Shown piece by piece: positions 1-9,907 of a stretch of DNA of 64,000 bases. A program made the position numbers and the translations under genes. The notes beneath the pieces are model-generated. The model saw nothing but the letters and a program-made list of their open reading frames with translations, was not told where the DNA came from and searched no databases. How positions within the stretch are numbered: the stretch's first letter is position 1; every line of letters starts with the position of its first letter. This DNA comes from Isoetes taiwanensis (Eukaryota > Streptophyta > Lycopodiopsida > Isoetales > Isoetaceae), in NCBI GenBank assembly GCA_021234155.1, contig JAJEKV010000001.1, positions 30,704,177-30,768,176 of the forward strand. Direction: 5' to 3'.

Positions 1-674
1 TTGCCCTCTGGTGTTGTTAAGGTTACTTTCCGCTTCCCACAATCAATCACGGCTCCAGCCGGCCCAAGGTATTCCATGCCTATGATCAAGTCGTACTTGC
101 CGATGTTCATCACTTCTGCTCCTATCCCAACATTGATACCTGGCAAGTCTATGCTGAAGTTAATTCTCTTCCCTGCTGTGTGTCGGACTGCCCCACTTGC
201 CAACACAACCGGCCTAGACTTGGACTTCAAAGGCTTCAGCTTCAACATTTCTACCATCCTTGGCGAGGCAAAATTGTGGGTACTCCCTGTGTCTATCAAC
301 ACTATGAAGGACTTGGCTTGGGCCTTCCCAATCGTCGAAATGACTTGATACTGTCTCTCAGCATTCTCAGAGTCAATAGCGGCAAAGATGTGGCACTCAC
401 CCTGGATGTAGTCGGGGGCATCTTCTTCGTCGACGTCCATGGGTGTCTCCCATCCTAGCTCCGCTAATGCCGCATTCATCACAAATGGGCAATTATGTGT
501 CTGATGTCCTGGTTGGAAGCACCTGAAGCACAACTGCTTTTCAATACATTCTTGCCTCTTCTCCTTGCAAATGGACTGTAAGAACTGCTTTACTGCCTTG
601 GAATAGTTTGAACCACCTCCTTGCTCCTTGAAGCTGACATGTTTCTTATCCTGCTTGCCAAAATTTCCGTTGCC
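1..674 (-). CDS. Ty3 gag zinc knuckle and aspartic protease, partial
   Basis: This is the open end of a gag-pol frame that leaves the window at base 1. A CCHC knuckle (CFRC-FQPG-H-QTHN-C) lies near 500-535. It is followed by a retropepsin with the active-site motif IDTGSTHNF near 265-290 and a second conserved block (YDLIIGMEYLGPAGA) near 45-95. The protease would cut the Gag-Pol polyprotein in virus-like particles. The frame is open from 674 down, but an in-frame TAA at 675-677 cuts it from gag. Copy B has the matching protease with IDSGSSHNF at about 62130-62155. Confidence 0.85.
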
Positions 675-677
675 TTA

Positions 678-1740
678 CTTCTTGGAATTTGCATTGTACT
701 GAGGTCTGCTAGCTGCTGGGCTTGCTGCTCTTGGGCTATAGCTTCCTGTACGCTTCCCTTTGTCCTGGTAGTACTGATGCCTCGGCCCACTCTCTTGAGG
801 TCCTGTTCCTTACAAGCTCACTGCCTTGGACTCTGCCTCTAACACTATCTTGGGGTTTATTGCTCTTACTAGCTTCCTGATCTCCTCATTCAAGCCTTCA
901 ATGTACCCCTCTACTGCATGCCTTTCACTCAATTTTGGCACATAGAGCCTCCCTCATGAACTCTTCGGTGTACTTCTGGACCGTCTTGTTGCCCTACTGC
1001 AACCTGTATAACTGCTGCAGCATATGACACTTGTGTTCCCTTGGTATATAATGGCGCTTGAATGCTTTGGCAAACTTCTTGAACCTGCAACTATCCCTGC
1101 TTAACCCATGGCTTTTGGCATAGCCTTTCCACCAAATCCTAGCTGCTCCCTTAAGGTTGGCTGTTGCTACTCTGCCCTTGTCCTTGTCCTTCATGCTATA
1201 AGCGTTTCCATACTCCCTCATTTCATCTAACCATGCCTCGGCTTCCATCCTGGATCTATTATCTCCCAAAAATTGTTCCAACTTTCTTGCTTTTCACACA
1301 CTGCTTAGTGCCGAGTCAACCTTCTTCTGATAATCGGCCTGTGTCCTGTCCCTATCGCGGTTGGGGCCCTCCCTACGGTCTTGCCGCTCATTCTCCTGTT
1401 CATCAGACTCGGAGTCGGAGTCAGAACTCGAGTTAGAGGAGTCCATGCTTGGTGATGTCCTTCTCCGGCTTCTCTTCTTTGGCTTAGGTGCTCGGCCGGC
1501 TGGTGTTTCTGGCAATTGTACGTTCTGGTCTGGTCCGCCCGTTGCTGCTCCTGCTAGCAGTGCTCTTATCTCATGGATATCTGACCTTATCTGGGATATT
1601 TCCTGTTCCGGGGTTGGTGCTTCGAACTCCTGGTACAGATTTCTTGGCTGGAATTGCCTTGTTGGAGTGTGTTCTTGTTCATGTTGTCCTTGTTGCTCAA
1701 CATTCCTAGGTACTCTAGCTGCATACACATTAGATTGCAT
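678..1740 (-). pseudogene. Ty3 gag (capsid region), copy A, broken
   Basis: The frame starts at ATG 1740. The first 148 residues are polar and end in an SR-like acidic-serine stretch before KKVDSALSSV. After a frame break near 1290 the retrotransposon gag core follows (994-1281), with the signature ARIWWKGYAK and the block FKRHYIPREH. A TAG interrupts the RLQ-GNK block near 994, and further shifts follow. The same blocks occur in copy B at 60674-61961 (ARIWWKGYAKAH, FKRHYVPREH). Gag should form the particle that packages element RNA. It sits downstream of two extra ORFs, an unusual position. Confidence 0.85.
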
Positions 1741-1902
1741 TCTGATGATTAGTTCTTTGTTTTGTCATTGCATTGGTTTGTTTGATGATATAATTATGGG
1801 GACAAAATATATCAAGAGAATGTTATCAATATCACATTTATATTCATAGATATAATATGTTTACATTCAAAGGTAGACATGAAAAATTGAAAATTTTAAG
1901 TT

Positions 1903-4250
1903 TTATTCTTGGAATCTTTTGATATAGTCTGGGTTGTCCTCCAAGAATTTCTTCACTTGGGCTGTGCCGACCGTTCGCCCTAAGTTCCTCAGGATGTTGG
2001 TGGCCGTGCCTCCTTGGAGTGCGATCACCAAGTCTTCAACCCTTCTGTTTGATGTATAGGCTGCAGTAACTGCCAACCTGCCCTGTCGCCTATAAGGGAC
2101 CTCGAAGTCGAAGATGCTTAATGCTATTGTCCTCTTGACAAGGATGACATGGTCGATGTTTGGCGTCATGCGAGCATGTCTTCTGAATCCTGAGAGAGAA
2201 ATGAGCATAAAAACTCCTTCTTCCCCACGTGGGCTGAATTGGCAGTGTATAACCGCTATCCTTCCATCAACGAGCAAAGGTAGATAGAACCTAAGGGCTT
2301 TTTCGTGCCCTGCCTCCTCGCCGGATCTGAATGCAGCCCTGTGTTTCCGGAGTACTCATCAACCGGTACTTCTACCATCTCCCTGTAGTTGCTATACATG
2401 GAAGATGTTAAGTTGATGCTGCCTAAGTTGATGATGCCTTCGGTTGGTGCTGGTGCCGCTGCTGAGGTGCTGGGTAAGAGTGCACTCGTTGATTTTCCCT
2501 TAGTTCCCATCCGTTCTTGTATTGCTAAGAACTCCTCCTCTGAAGGTAACTCCTGTTGGTCCATCATCTGCCTGATGCCGGTGTAGGCTTCTATGTCCGT
2601 CGATGTCTGGCCAGTGTATGTCTGGACCTCCCTTATGCTGATGGGAAAGTCCTGTGTCTCCCGGTCGATGAAGTCATCGAGGTCCGGTTACTGACGTAGG
2701 AGATGTAGGAGCTCATCTATCCTGTAGCCCCAGTCCCTGCACTCTGGAAGGTTCTTGATATCGTGGAGGCTCAGGTATGCCTCTCCTTGGATGATTACTG
2801 GGGTTAAGCTTGTGATGCCTAGCCCAAGTGGTGGAGCTATCCGCGTGGTTCTCAGCCCGCCCTCTTCAAAGCTCTGGAGCTGCTGCTCTGCTTGCTGCCT
2901 TTCTTTTACTAGGTCGACGTCAGTGATATCTTCTGATACGGAGTCAAGCACGGGGGAGTGGTCCACGGCGCCAGGGTTATGGGGCATGGCAAAATATGGC
3001 AAAGTTGTGGAACTATGGCAAGGTTGTGATATCTAGGATGGGGTCGAGAACCATTGATTGGAGAGATATCAAGGGGAATCAATGATCAAGCAAAAGGGGC
3101 GGACTATTTTGTACAAAAAGGCCATAGATAATATCTATATAATAAGTCATATAATCTAATTAAAGGCAAGGAGATATTTTGAGAAAAAGGCAACTGCTTG
3201 CTAAAAAAGGCAAAAGTCGCAAAGAGGTCTATAAATAGAACCTAAACTTCAGTTGGACATATCTCGACAACTGGAGCTCCGATTGAGGCGATTTTTACCT
3301 CGTTGGAACCGGCTCGGAGTCTAGTTTCCGAATTGAGTGGCACATTCCGTAGTTCATCTGGAGGAGAGAGTAATGGCCGAAAAGGTGACAAGGGATCACA
3401 AATTACTGCCATAGCGACTTCACAGATTTGCAATTGCTTTTATGATGTGTGGCTACGTGGAGTAGTTAGACTAGCCTGGAGGGCCAATAAGCCAGATATT
3501 GTCTTTGTCCAATGGTCTATGCGGAGTAACCAGATATTGTTTGCTCATGGTCTACGCGGAGTAGCCAGATACTGTTTGCTGAGCCAGTTGCATTGCCATA
3601 ACCCTGGGGACCCGGTTGGGTGTTAAACGTGCTCGTCAATGTGTTTGTATGTGGTATATGATAATTGGATCTTGATCTTCAAATAAGATGTTGTTGTTCA
3701 GTAGTTTAGCTACCCATAAACAATGAATTGTATCATCTTCCATGTCCGACCCGCGTCCCTCCTCTTCCTCCTGCTCCTCCCTCTCGTACTCTAGACGCAT
3801 CTGTTCTTCTTCACCTGCTGCCATGGCCATAGGCTCAATGTCTAAGGGTTGGAGAGATGGTTCCCCTATCTAGGTTTGGGCTCTATGGAATAGGAAGATT
3901 GCTACAGCTGCGGTGTAAGAAAAATATCTCCTCCTATTTACTGATACTGACATATAATTAGGTAAGCGGATAGCCTTGTTTTCTAAGTACTTGTCTATCT
4001 TAGGGATGTCTTGCAGAGCTGTGCGAAGGGCCATGCTTGGAGCAAAGTATCCTATGCAAGGTGGGAGTTCTACTAGAGAAGGTCCTATCTTGGCATGGAA
4101 TTCGGCCATAATCTCTTGGTAATAGGGGCTCGCATTGATGGTTGTATCCACATCAATCTCCTTCTGAAAGATGGCAAAAACTGAGTTGACGTCGGCCTCG
4201 GCTACGTGAGCAGTGGCGCTGTACCATCGCCTAAATGCAGAGGTTGCCAT
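1903..4250 (-). pseudogene. Extra ORF2 of the H3 retrotransposon, unknown family, copy A
   Basis: The gene starts at ATG 4250 (MATSAFRRWYS) and ends at the stop near 1903 (KKFLEDNPDYIKRFQE). Conserved blocks shared with copy B are PSLVELPPCIGYF, RYFSYTAAVAIF, an acidic stretch, PPLGLGITSLTPVII, ELPSEEEFLAIQE and a C-terminal block with RNLGRTVGTAQVKKFLEDN. It is split by an insertion between about 2950 and 3735, and by a TGA-type break near 2688 and frame changes near 2270. I do not recognise the family. The C-terminal third looks beta-rich with a helical end. It lies between the H3-like ORF and gag in both copies, so it belongs to the element. A capsid-like, movement-like or chromatin protein are all possible. 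Confidence 0.7.
2972..3606. mobile_element. Short non-autonomous insert with hAT-like ends
   Basis: The left end reads CAGGGTTATGG (2972-2982) and the right end CCATAACCCTG (3596-3606), a perfect 11-bp terminal inverted repeat of the CAGGG type common in hAT elements. It lies inside extra ORF2 of copy A, whose reading frame is intact on both sides in copy B. No open frame of note is inside. The expected 8-bp target duplication is not visible (CACGGCGC versus GGGACCCG), and the ORF interruption extends to about 3735, so the true boundary may differ. Confidence 0.45.
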
Positions 4251-4540
4251 GGTACTAGAGCAGTTGGGGATGTCAAACAGACGGGGGAAGCGCCTTTGGT
4301 AGCTGAAAAATCGCCTTGGAGTGAGGAGCAAATGAGTAGGGTGCAAATGGGGGTTGTGGTCTTATAGACAAAACCCTAATTTTGGGAAATTTTAAAGTTG
4401 GGGAATACCTATGATTCTAAGGTGGTGCTATGCAACTCATAGGCAAACTAGGTTAAAGAATACATTCTAAGGATCCTATTGCAACAAATTTTAATCTAAT
4501 TTGGGGAAAGTTGGGGCCAATTGGGTCAATTTTGGTCTGA

Positions 4541-4610
4541 CCACTCACACAGTGCGCGAGAGGCTAATCCGAGAATGGTGGATTTGGTCTGGGCGCACTC
4601 TGTGAGGGGT
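4541..4610. repeat. Structured 70-bp repeat, copy A-1
   Basis: The unit has outer arms CTCACACAGTGCGC and GCGCACTCTGTGAG, with a nested inner pair near AATCC and GGATT. It is one of four near-identical units in copy A (4541, 4744, 6376, 6589). This one lies between the end of the H3-like ORF and the start of extra ORF2. Confidence 0.85.
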
Positions 4611-4743
4611 GGGGTCCTATTTGGGTCGAGGATGACTCAAAACATGCAAACTAAGGGTCAAATCCTACGTATCACGACGATTAGGTCAGATTGTGCCCTT
4701 GCTTTTTGCATTTGAACAAGTCTTGGCATAGATCAGGGGTCGA

Positions 4744-4813
4744 CCACTCACACAGTGCGCGAGAGGCTAATCTGAGAATGACGGATTTGGTCCTGGCGCA
4801 CTCTGTGAGGGGT
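4744..4813. repeat. Structured 70-bp repeat, copy A-2
   Basis: This is the second unit of the pair between the H3-like ORF and extra ORF2, starting 203 bp after the first. The outer arms are kept. The inner segment differs by a few bases. Confidence 0.85.
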
Positions 4814-4954
4814 GGGGCCAAAAACACTGAGTTTTGCTCCAAATTTGGCAATTCCAAATGCGGATACTATTATTACAACCTGATTACTTATGATCTTGCA
4901 CATTATCATGTCAAAAACATAATTTTGTATTTACAAAAAGTTATTTACAATAAA

Positions 4955-6154
4955 CTAGCAGTCTTCCTTTTTAATATACCTAGCTAGTTTCATGTCTTTA
5001 GGCACACAAGTCACTCTTTTAGCATGGAGGGCACATGCTAAGGAGTCTTCAAAATGCTGAACTGTCCTTTGTTCTGCTGCCTCCTGTAGTGCGAGTAACA
5101 TATCGTCTGTTACCCTCTTTGACTTGTCGAACTCCTGCAAAATTTCGCGGGTAAGTCTCGCGAAGACGGCTCGTGGGATCAGCAACCCGTAGCTCCTCTG
5201 GAAGTGGCAGATCTCCCGAGCAGCTCTCGCGAATTACGAATCTGCCTTTCTCTTTATTGGCTTCTTTGGGGGTGCTGGTCTTTCTGGAGGCGGCTTGAGA
5301 GTGTTCTTCTTCAATGGCCTGCCTCCCTCCACGTACGCGACCTTGTGCTGCTCGTAGTATTTTGAGTACTCCTCGTACATTTTCATGTACTGGTTGTACT
5401 CCCTCAAGTTCTTCCAGTACTCTGCTCTTGCTTGAGTACGTATGATTCCCTCGCCGGCTTGGGCTTCTTAGAATTCTCTGCCGGCTTCTTTGGCGAGGGC
5501 CATTTAGGGTAAGGGGGTGCTCCTGCTGCCGGTTCCTCCTCTTTGGCACCTGCATTCGAAGATCCCGAGCCTTCAGTTGGATGGCGAACCCTTACCTCAT
5601 CATCTGACTCAGTGTCAGAGGATGAGGGTGGCCTATCGGGCTCCCGCTCCGCTATTACAACTCCCTTCGCCGGCGTTGTTTTCGTCTTCCGCCGGGGTTC
5701 CTTTGGCGGCTCCGGGTCTTTTCCTTTGTCCTCTCTCATCTTCTTGCGCTCCTCCTTCCTCTTCTTGCGCTCCTCCTTCTGCTTCTTGCGCTCTTCTTTT
5801 CTCCTCTTGAATTCTAGCTTCTCTTCTTCTCTCTTGCGCTCTCTCTTCTCCTTTCCCCTCTGCTCCATCTCTGCTTTCTTCTGCAGCATTTCTTCCGTCA
5901 TCTCCTCGCTCTCGTCCTCCTCATTTTGCCCTGCATCATCCTGTGTCTCAGGGCTGCTCCTCTGTATGTTGGGCGCGCTCCTCCTCTTCATGATGCTCCT
6001 GCTCCTCCTCTTGGGTGTCAGGATTGGCATCTGAGGCTTGCTCCCGCCTGGCTCGATCCTGAGCCTGTCTCGCCTTCTGTTGGACAGCCAATTCTTGGAC
6101 GCTGACGAAGTCGTCTGGCACAACTATTCGGGCAGTCTGTTTGGTTCGGGCCAT
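4955..6154 (-). pseudogene. Histone H3-like ORF carried by the retrotransposon, copy A
   Basis: The ORF begins at ATG 6154 with MARTKQTAR, identical to the first nine residues of histone H3, then IVVPDD, so H3 K9 is lost. A long linker follows: acidic (QEHHEEEER), then a run of KKRKEERKK-type helices, serine-acid patches and a proline-lysine stretch. The last 93 codons (5233 to the stop at 4955) align along the H3 fold: REICHFQRSYGLLIP for the alpha-N helix, ARLTREI for alpha 1, ALQEAAE for alpha 2 and HAKRVTCVPKDMKLARYI for the end. HFQ and LLIP resemble plant CENH3, but loop 1 has canonical H3 length. Frame changes occur near 5960 and 5420, with one in-frame TAA at 5234-5236. The full product would be about 400 residues. 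A role in chromatin targeting or packaging is inference. Confidence 0.8.
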
Positions 6155-6375
6155 GTTTTGATTTGGTCTAATCGCCTTCCTGGCCCCTAAAAATCGTCTT
6201 CTTGAACGATGAGCTGCTAGCTGGGGAAGGAAAGTGTAAATGAGGAACCCTAAATGTCTATTTATAGGTCTGGGGGTTTTAGGGTTTGGACCTGCAAATT
6301 CATGTTGTGCAATCCTGCAAGGTATTAGTGTTTATAGTATCAATACATTAGGTTTGCTTGGGTAAAAAGTGTCCA

Positions 6376-6445
6376 CCACTCACACAGTGCGCGAGAAGCA
6401 AATCCGAGAATGGTGGATTTGGTCTGGGCGCACTCTGTGAGGGGT
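6376..6445. repeat. Structured 70-bp repeat, copy A-3
   Basis: This unit lies in the leader between the H3-like ATG (6154) and the primer site, with the same arms as the units at 4541 and 4744 and an inner pair AAATCC/GGATTT. Confidence 0.85.
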
Positions 6446-6588
6446 CATCCCTTTTTTACTCTGATTTTCAATTTACAAGGTGTTTCTTAGTGTTGTAACA
6501 TGCAATTCTAGCTCAAATCTAAGGGTTAAGCTGCTCGGTACTATCAATTTATACTAAATATGCATCTATCTAAGTCAACATGGATCGA

Positions 6589-6658
6589 CCACTCACACAG
6601 TGCGCGAGAAGCAAATCCGAGAATGGCGGATTTGGTCTGGGCGCACTCTGTGAGGGGT
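6589..6658. repeat. Structured 70-bp repeat, copy A-4
   Basis: This is the outermost unit, 213 bp from A-3. The inner arms are perfect here (AAATCCG and CGGATTT around AGAATGG), giving a two-step stem. Confidence 0.85.
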
Positions 6659-6859
6659 CACACCTTTTTGGCCATAATTTTTAGGGTTTTGCTAGAAATT
6701 CTTACTAACTTAGCATTTTTCTACTTACTGCACTAGAAATTGGAAAAAAGTTTCCCAATTTTCGAGGGTCATGCTCGGGTGGCTATTTCCAAGACTGGAA
6801 GTCTACTGTTAGTCCTAACAGGGAATGGTCAGTGCTCGATCTTGGTCTACCAAGATCAT

Positions 6860-6871
6860 GCTCTGATACCA
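6860..6871 (-). other. Primer-binding site for initiator tRNA-Met, copy A
   Basis: On the minus strand the bases read TGGTATCAGAGC, the usual complement of the 3' end of plant initiator tRNA-Met. They lie one base from the LTR end (ACGTCACA). Copy B has the same 12 bases one base after its LTR. Confidence 0.9.
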
Positions 6872-6872
6872 C

Positions 6873-7990
6873 TGTGACGTCCCCTACTTTGTCTACGATG
6901 CTCCCATCGTATCTGAAGGCGGAGTTCATCCCCCTGATAGCCAAACTAGCAGGGGCCATCCACCTGACACCAATCTAATGAACTGGGCCAGTGAGGGAAG
7001 AGTGGATGGGTCATTTGTCCGTCTTCCTTCGGGACCGTCCTAGCTGCGGAAGCATGAACAAACATGAGCATATAACATAAATACATCAAGAAGTCCACCT
7101 CGAAGGGTGAACACATCATAACATAGCATATACAACAACATTAATATCATCAACAAGGGAAGATCCTACCCAGGGCTCAGACTCATAGGGGATTGACTGA
7201 TGGCTTGGCCCTCCAGAAGTCAGTGCAGACCGAGTCATGGCAATGAATTGGGCTGGCATAAGAACATGGCTGTTGGGTAGTCCACTCCATCCGCCCCTCC
7301 TATGCACACTTTGCAGAATAGGTTGACAAGTATTGGGACCGGACCATAGCCTGCCGGGTACGTAGCCAAGAGGGCTACTGCTGGGTTGCATCTCCCCAGT
7401 CCCAATGGGGCAGGAGGAGAGTCACCTCCCCTCCAGAGGCATGCATGCCCATCACAGGTGGCTAGAGGGCCACTGCCCTTCTTCGACTTAACCTCATGGA
7501 AGGCGACGCATCACCCCAAAGGTGTCGAGCTCATGCCTTGCCCAAACTCAGTGGCAAACCATTAAGCCTAGCTCACTAAGATCCCTGGTAGGCTTTACAC
7601 ACCAGAGGGATCATTCAGTGATAGGACAAGCCCCCCTTTTTCATCGGTCTAGCCCCTCCACCCACAACCTGGCGGGCTCTTGTGCACAGGCCGCATTAAT
7701 TGGGTATTAAGGGGCTATCTAGGAACATCTGCTACAAGGGCTTTTAGCGTCTCTACCCCCCTTCCCAATACACGGGAGAGCATAGAATGAATACCATCAT
7801 CATCAAGAACCGAATTGTAGAATAACATCTAATCTACCTACCTAAACATCCAAAGTTAGGTTCTTTTGTTAGGGCTTATGATCTCTAGATCTATAAGGCC
7901 TCTAAGGCTGAACTAACATGCTAAACCAGCTCATTGCCAAGCTAAAAGGCGGTTTTGCACAACAGATTGACTAATTACCTGGCGCCTGAC
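6873..7990 (-). repeat. 5' LTR of copy A, truncated
   Basis: The LTR begins (plus strand) with TGTGACGTCCCC, the complement of the family's LTR 3' end GGGACGTCACA. It contains shared LTR blocks such as CCCTTCCCAATACA near 7770 (GTATTGGGAAGGGG in the other LTRs). Similarity fades near 7990, where the sequence becomes Copia integrase. The family's LTR start (TGTGACGTTCC) is absent, so about 0.5 kb is missing compared with the 1702-bp LTR of copy B. Open frames inside it are not genes. Confidence 0.75.
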
Positions 7991-8226
7991 TTGCTCTAAT
8001 ACTGTTCTATTTTTACGTTTTGCAACTCCATTCTGTTGAGGACTATATACGAGGTAAAGCTGCCTTTTTATTTCCCTTTCCTAAGAAAAAGCACTTAAAA
8101 TTTGACAAGTACTCACCACCTCTATTTGATCTCATACATTTAATTTTTCTACCAGTTTCACATTCAACTTCTGTTGTAAACTGCTTAAATGCTTCGAATG
8201 CTTATCTTTTCTCAGTTAAAAAATAA
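7991..8226 (-). pseudogene. Copia integrase fragment (downstream part)
   Basis: On the minus strand the fragment reads FTTEVECETGRKIKCMRSNRGGEYL and then, in another frame, YSPQQNGVAKRKNRT. Both are hallmark blocks of Copia integrases (GRKIK.LRSDRGGEY and YTPQQNGVAERKNR). The first segment in full is 23 residues; its key part is KCMRSNRGGEY. This continues the Copia element at 9908-11570, which stops just before this part of integrase. The region from 8233 to about 9907 therefore separates two pieces of one Copia element. Frameshifts show it is dead. Confidence 0.75.
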
Positions 8227-8232
8227 CATTTG

Positions 8233-8847
8233 GCAACACAAACTATTAACATCCAATATATAAAAATTAAATCCCCCAACACATAACAACCAACACATAA
8301 CAACCATTGACATTAACAACCAACACATAACTACCATTGACATTAATTAACACAACCATTGGGTCCAACACATTTAAATTAAAATCCCCCTTAAACCCCC
8401 TTTGGTTTGGGTGCATATTCCGCGGGGGTGACTCAGAAGACAGCGAGAGCTGTTGGATAGGCATATTCACCCCTTATTCCTTAATCTACACCGTACGTAA
8501 AGTTCCTCGTTTGTGGGGTATGCAAGTACAAAATTTGCTATACTGTATAACAAGATTTGCAAAATACTATAAGATTTCAAGCGGAATACTATATGGTGTT
8601 GATTTAAATGCGTTGCAAAATACAATTATGAGGGCTCTCTCGCTGCCCTCGTCACCCCAGTGTGAATATGCACCCAAACCAAAGGGGTTTTAAGGGGATT
8701 TTAATTTAAATGTGTTGGACCCAATGGTTGTGTTAATTAATGTCAATGGTAGTTATGTGTTGGTTGTTAATGTCAATGGTTGTTATGTGTTGGTTGTTAT
8801 GTGTTGGGGATTTAATTTTATATATTGATGTTAATAGTTTGTGTTGC
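8233..8847. mobile_element. Foldback (MITE-like) element with about 220-bp arms
   Basis: The left arm runs from GCAACAC at 8233 to about 8455, and the right arm from about 8632 to GTGTTGC at 8847, as inverted copies. The arms carry internal repeats of AACACATAACAACCATTGACATTAA. The spacer is about 175 bp. There is no coding capacity, and no clear target duplication is seen. It lies inside the Copia integrase gene. Confidence 0.75.
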
Positions 8848-9496
8848 AAAAAAAAATTTGGCCCCCGGGGGCCTTAGGGACGTCACCCCTCCCCGGTGTG
8901 ACAAAAATTTTAGAATTCAAACCGGAAAAAAACTAGAATTCATTTGAGGCTTTCGTAGCTTTTGAATTTCATCACAATAAAACAAATAGAACATAAGTAA
9001 AAGTTACCATAAAGATAGAGCAGATTGATCCCATTATTCTCGAAAGTCATAAAGTTTGCAACACCCATATACAAACATTTTTCAACTGGAATTTAAAAGC
9101 GACCTTTGTCCTCCAAGGATTCTTGTGGTGAGAAACTAAAGTGGAAAACTTTTACGCTTGTTAGCACAAGGATCTAGAAGCCTTGGAATTTGCTTAATAA
9201 GCGCCTCAAAATCTAAAAATGCATGGTAATTTTTGCAAGCTTCATTCGAGATGAGCCATAAAACAATATCCAATAAGCGCAATCTGTATTAATCGGTGGT
9301 AGGATGTGAAAGCCTACCAAACCCGGCCGAAAATTTGCTGTTTTAGCATACATAAGCTTAACCAAACATATCCATATCATACACTATCAAAAGATCTCGG
9401 AGAGTGCTTTCCAAGCATAATAAAAATCATCTCAAGCAGAGCTCACGGATCAAAAGTTATGATAAGAAATGTGTTGTTGCCGGGAAAGCGCACTAC
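8848..9496. other. Non-coding stretch inside the Copia interruption
   Basis: The stretch starts with a 14-bp perfect palindrome GGCCCCCGGGGGCC at 8860-8873. The rest is AT-rich, with no supported gene. It may belong to the same insertion as the foldback element. Confidence 0.4.
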
Positions 9497-9772
9497 ATGC
9501 GCCCTTCAAGCCCTTCATGTGCCCATTATGCACCACACACACAAAAAGAGGGCTTTTGTTGTGAGCCATTGGTTGTTGACCATTATGCACCACGCGCACA
9601 AAAAAGGGCTTTTGTTGTGAGCCATTGGTTTTCAAGCCCTTCATGTGCCCATTATGCACCACACACTCAAAAAGAGGGCTTTTGTTGTGAGCCATTGGTT
9701 GTTGACCATTATGCACCACACGCACAAAAAAAGGGCTTTTGTTGTGAGCCATTGGTTGTTGACCATTGAAAA
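9497..9772. repeat. Tandem repeat of about 127 bp made of two similar halves
   Basis: Each half holds CATTATGCACCACACGCACA-like sequence followed by GGGCTTTTGTTGTGAGCCATTGG, and four halves are present. The open frames on both strands simply translate the repeat and are not genes. Confidence 0.85.
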
Positions 9773-9907
9773 AAAAAGGCTAAAATCAATGGCTCAGAAA
9801 TGGTGCACTCTAGATGTACGCATTAGTATATCCATTTGAATACATCACGAAATCATAGGAAAACCTTAGTGAAAAGCGTACAAAAACACAAAGAAAACCC
9901 CCTGTTA

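Larger units (their letters stand above)
1..7990 (-). mobile_element. H3-carrying Ty3-type LTR retrotransposon, copy A (5' part)
   Basis: Read on the minus strand, the order is 5' LTR (from 6873 rightwards), initiator tRNA-Met primer site (6860-6871), two structured repeats, an H3-like ORF (6154-4955), two more structured repeats, an unknown ORF (4250-1903), gag (1740 down) and protease, which runs off the left edge. The same order is seen on the plus strand at 55255-64000, so this is one family with two diverged copies. The LTR lacks its outer end and abuts Copia sequence near 7990. Stops and frameshifts in every ORF indicate a dead copy. Family assignment to Ty3 rests on the gag and protease, and on the RT and RNase H seen in copy B. 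Confidence 0.85.

Noticed and set aside
5517-6034. Plus-strand open frames opposite the H3 linker
   Set aside because: They are Ser/Leu-rich mirror images of the Lys/Glu-rich minus-strand linker.
4955-6154. Host H3 retrocopy inserted by chance in copy A
   Set aside because: The tail recurs at the same place in copy B, the protein is strongly diverged from canonical H3 and carries a long linker. Chance insertion is therefore less likely, though a search of other copies must confirm this.
4541-6658. CRISPR-like array
   Set aside because: Only four units in two pairs, about 200 bp apart, in a plant retrotransposon; there are no spacers of constant length and no cas genes.
7116-7710. Open frames in the LTR of copy A and matching frames in other LTRs (for example 47287-47562, 56333-56602)
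   Set aside because: They lie in LTR sequence, are not conserved in frame among the four LTRs and show no domain.
9404-9839. Cys/His-containing repeated peptide as a gene
   Set aside because: All three frames are open on both strands only because of the short tandem repeat.
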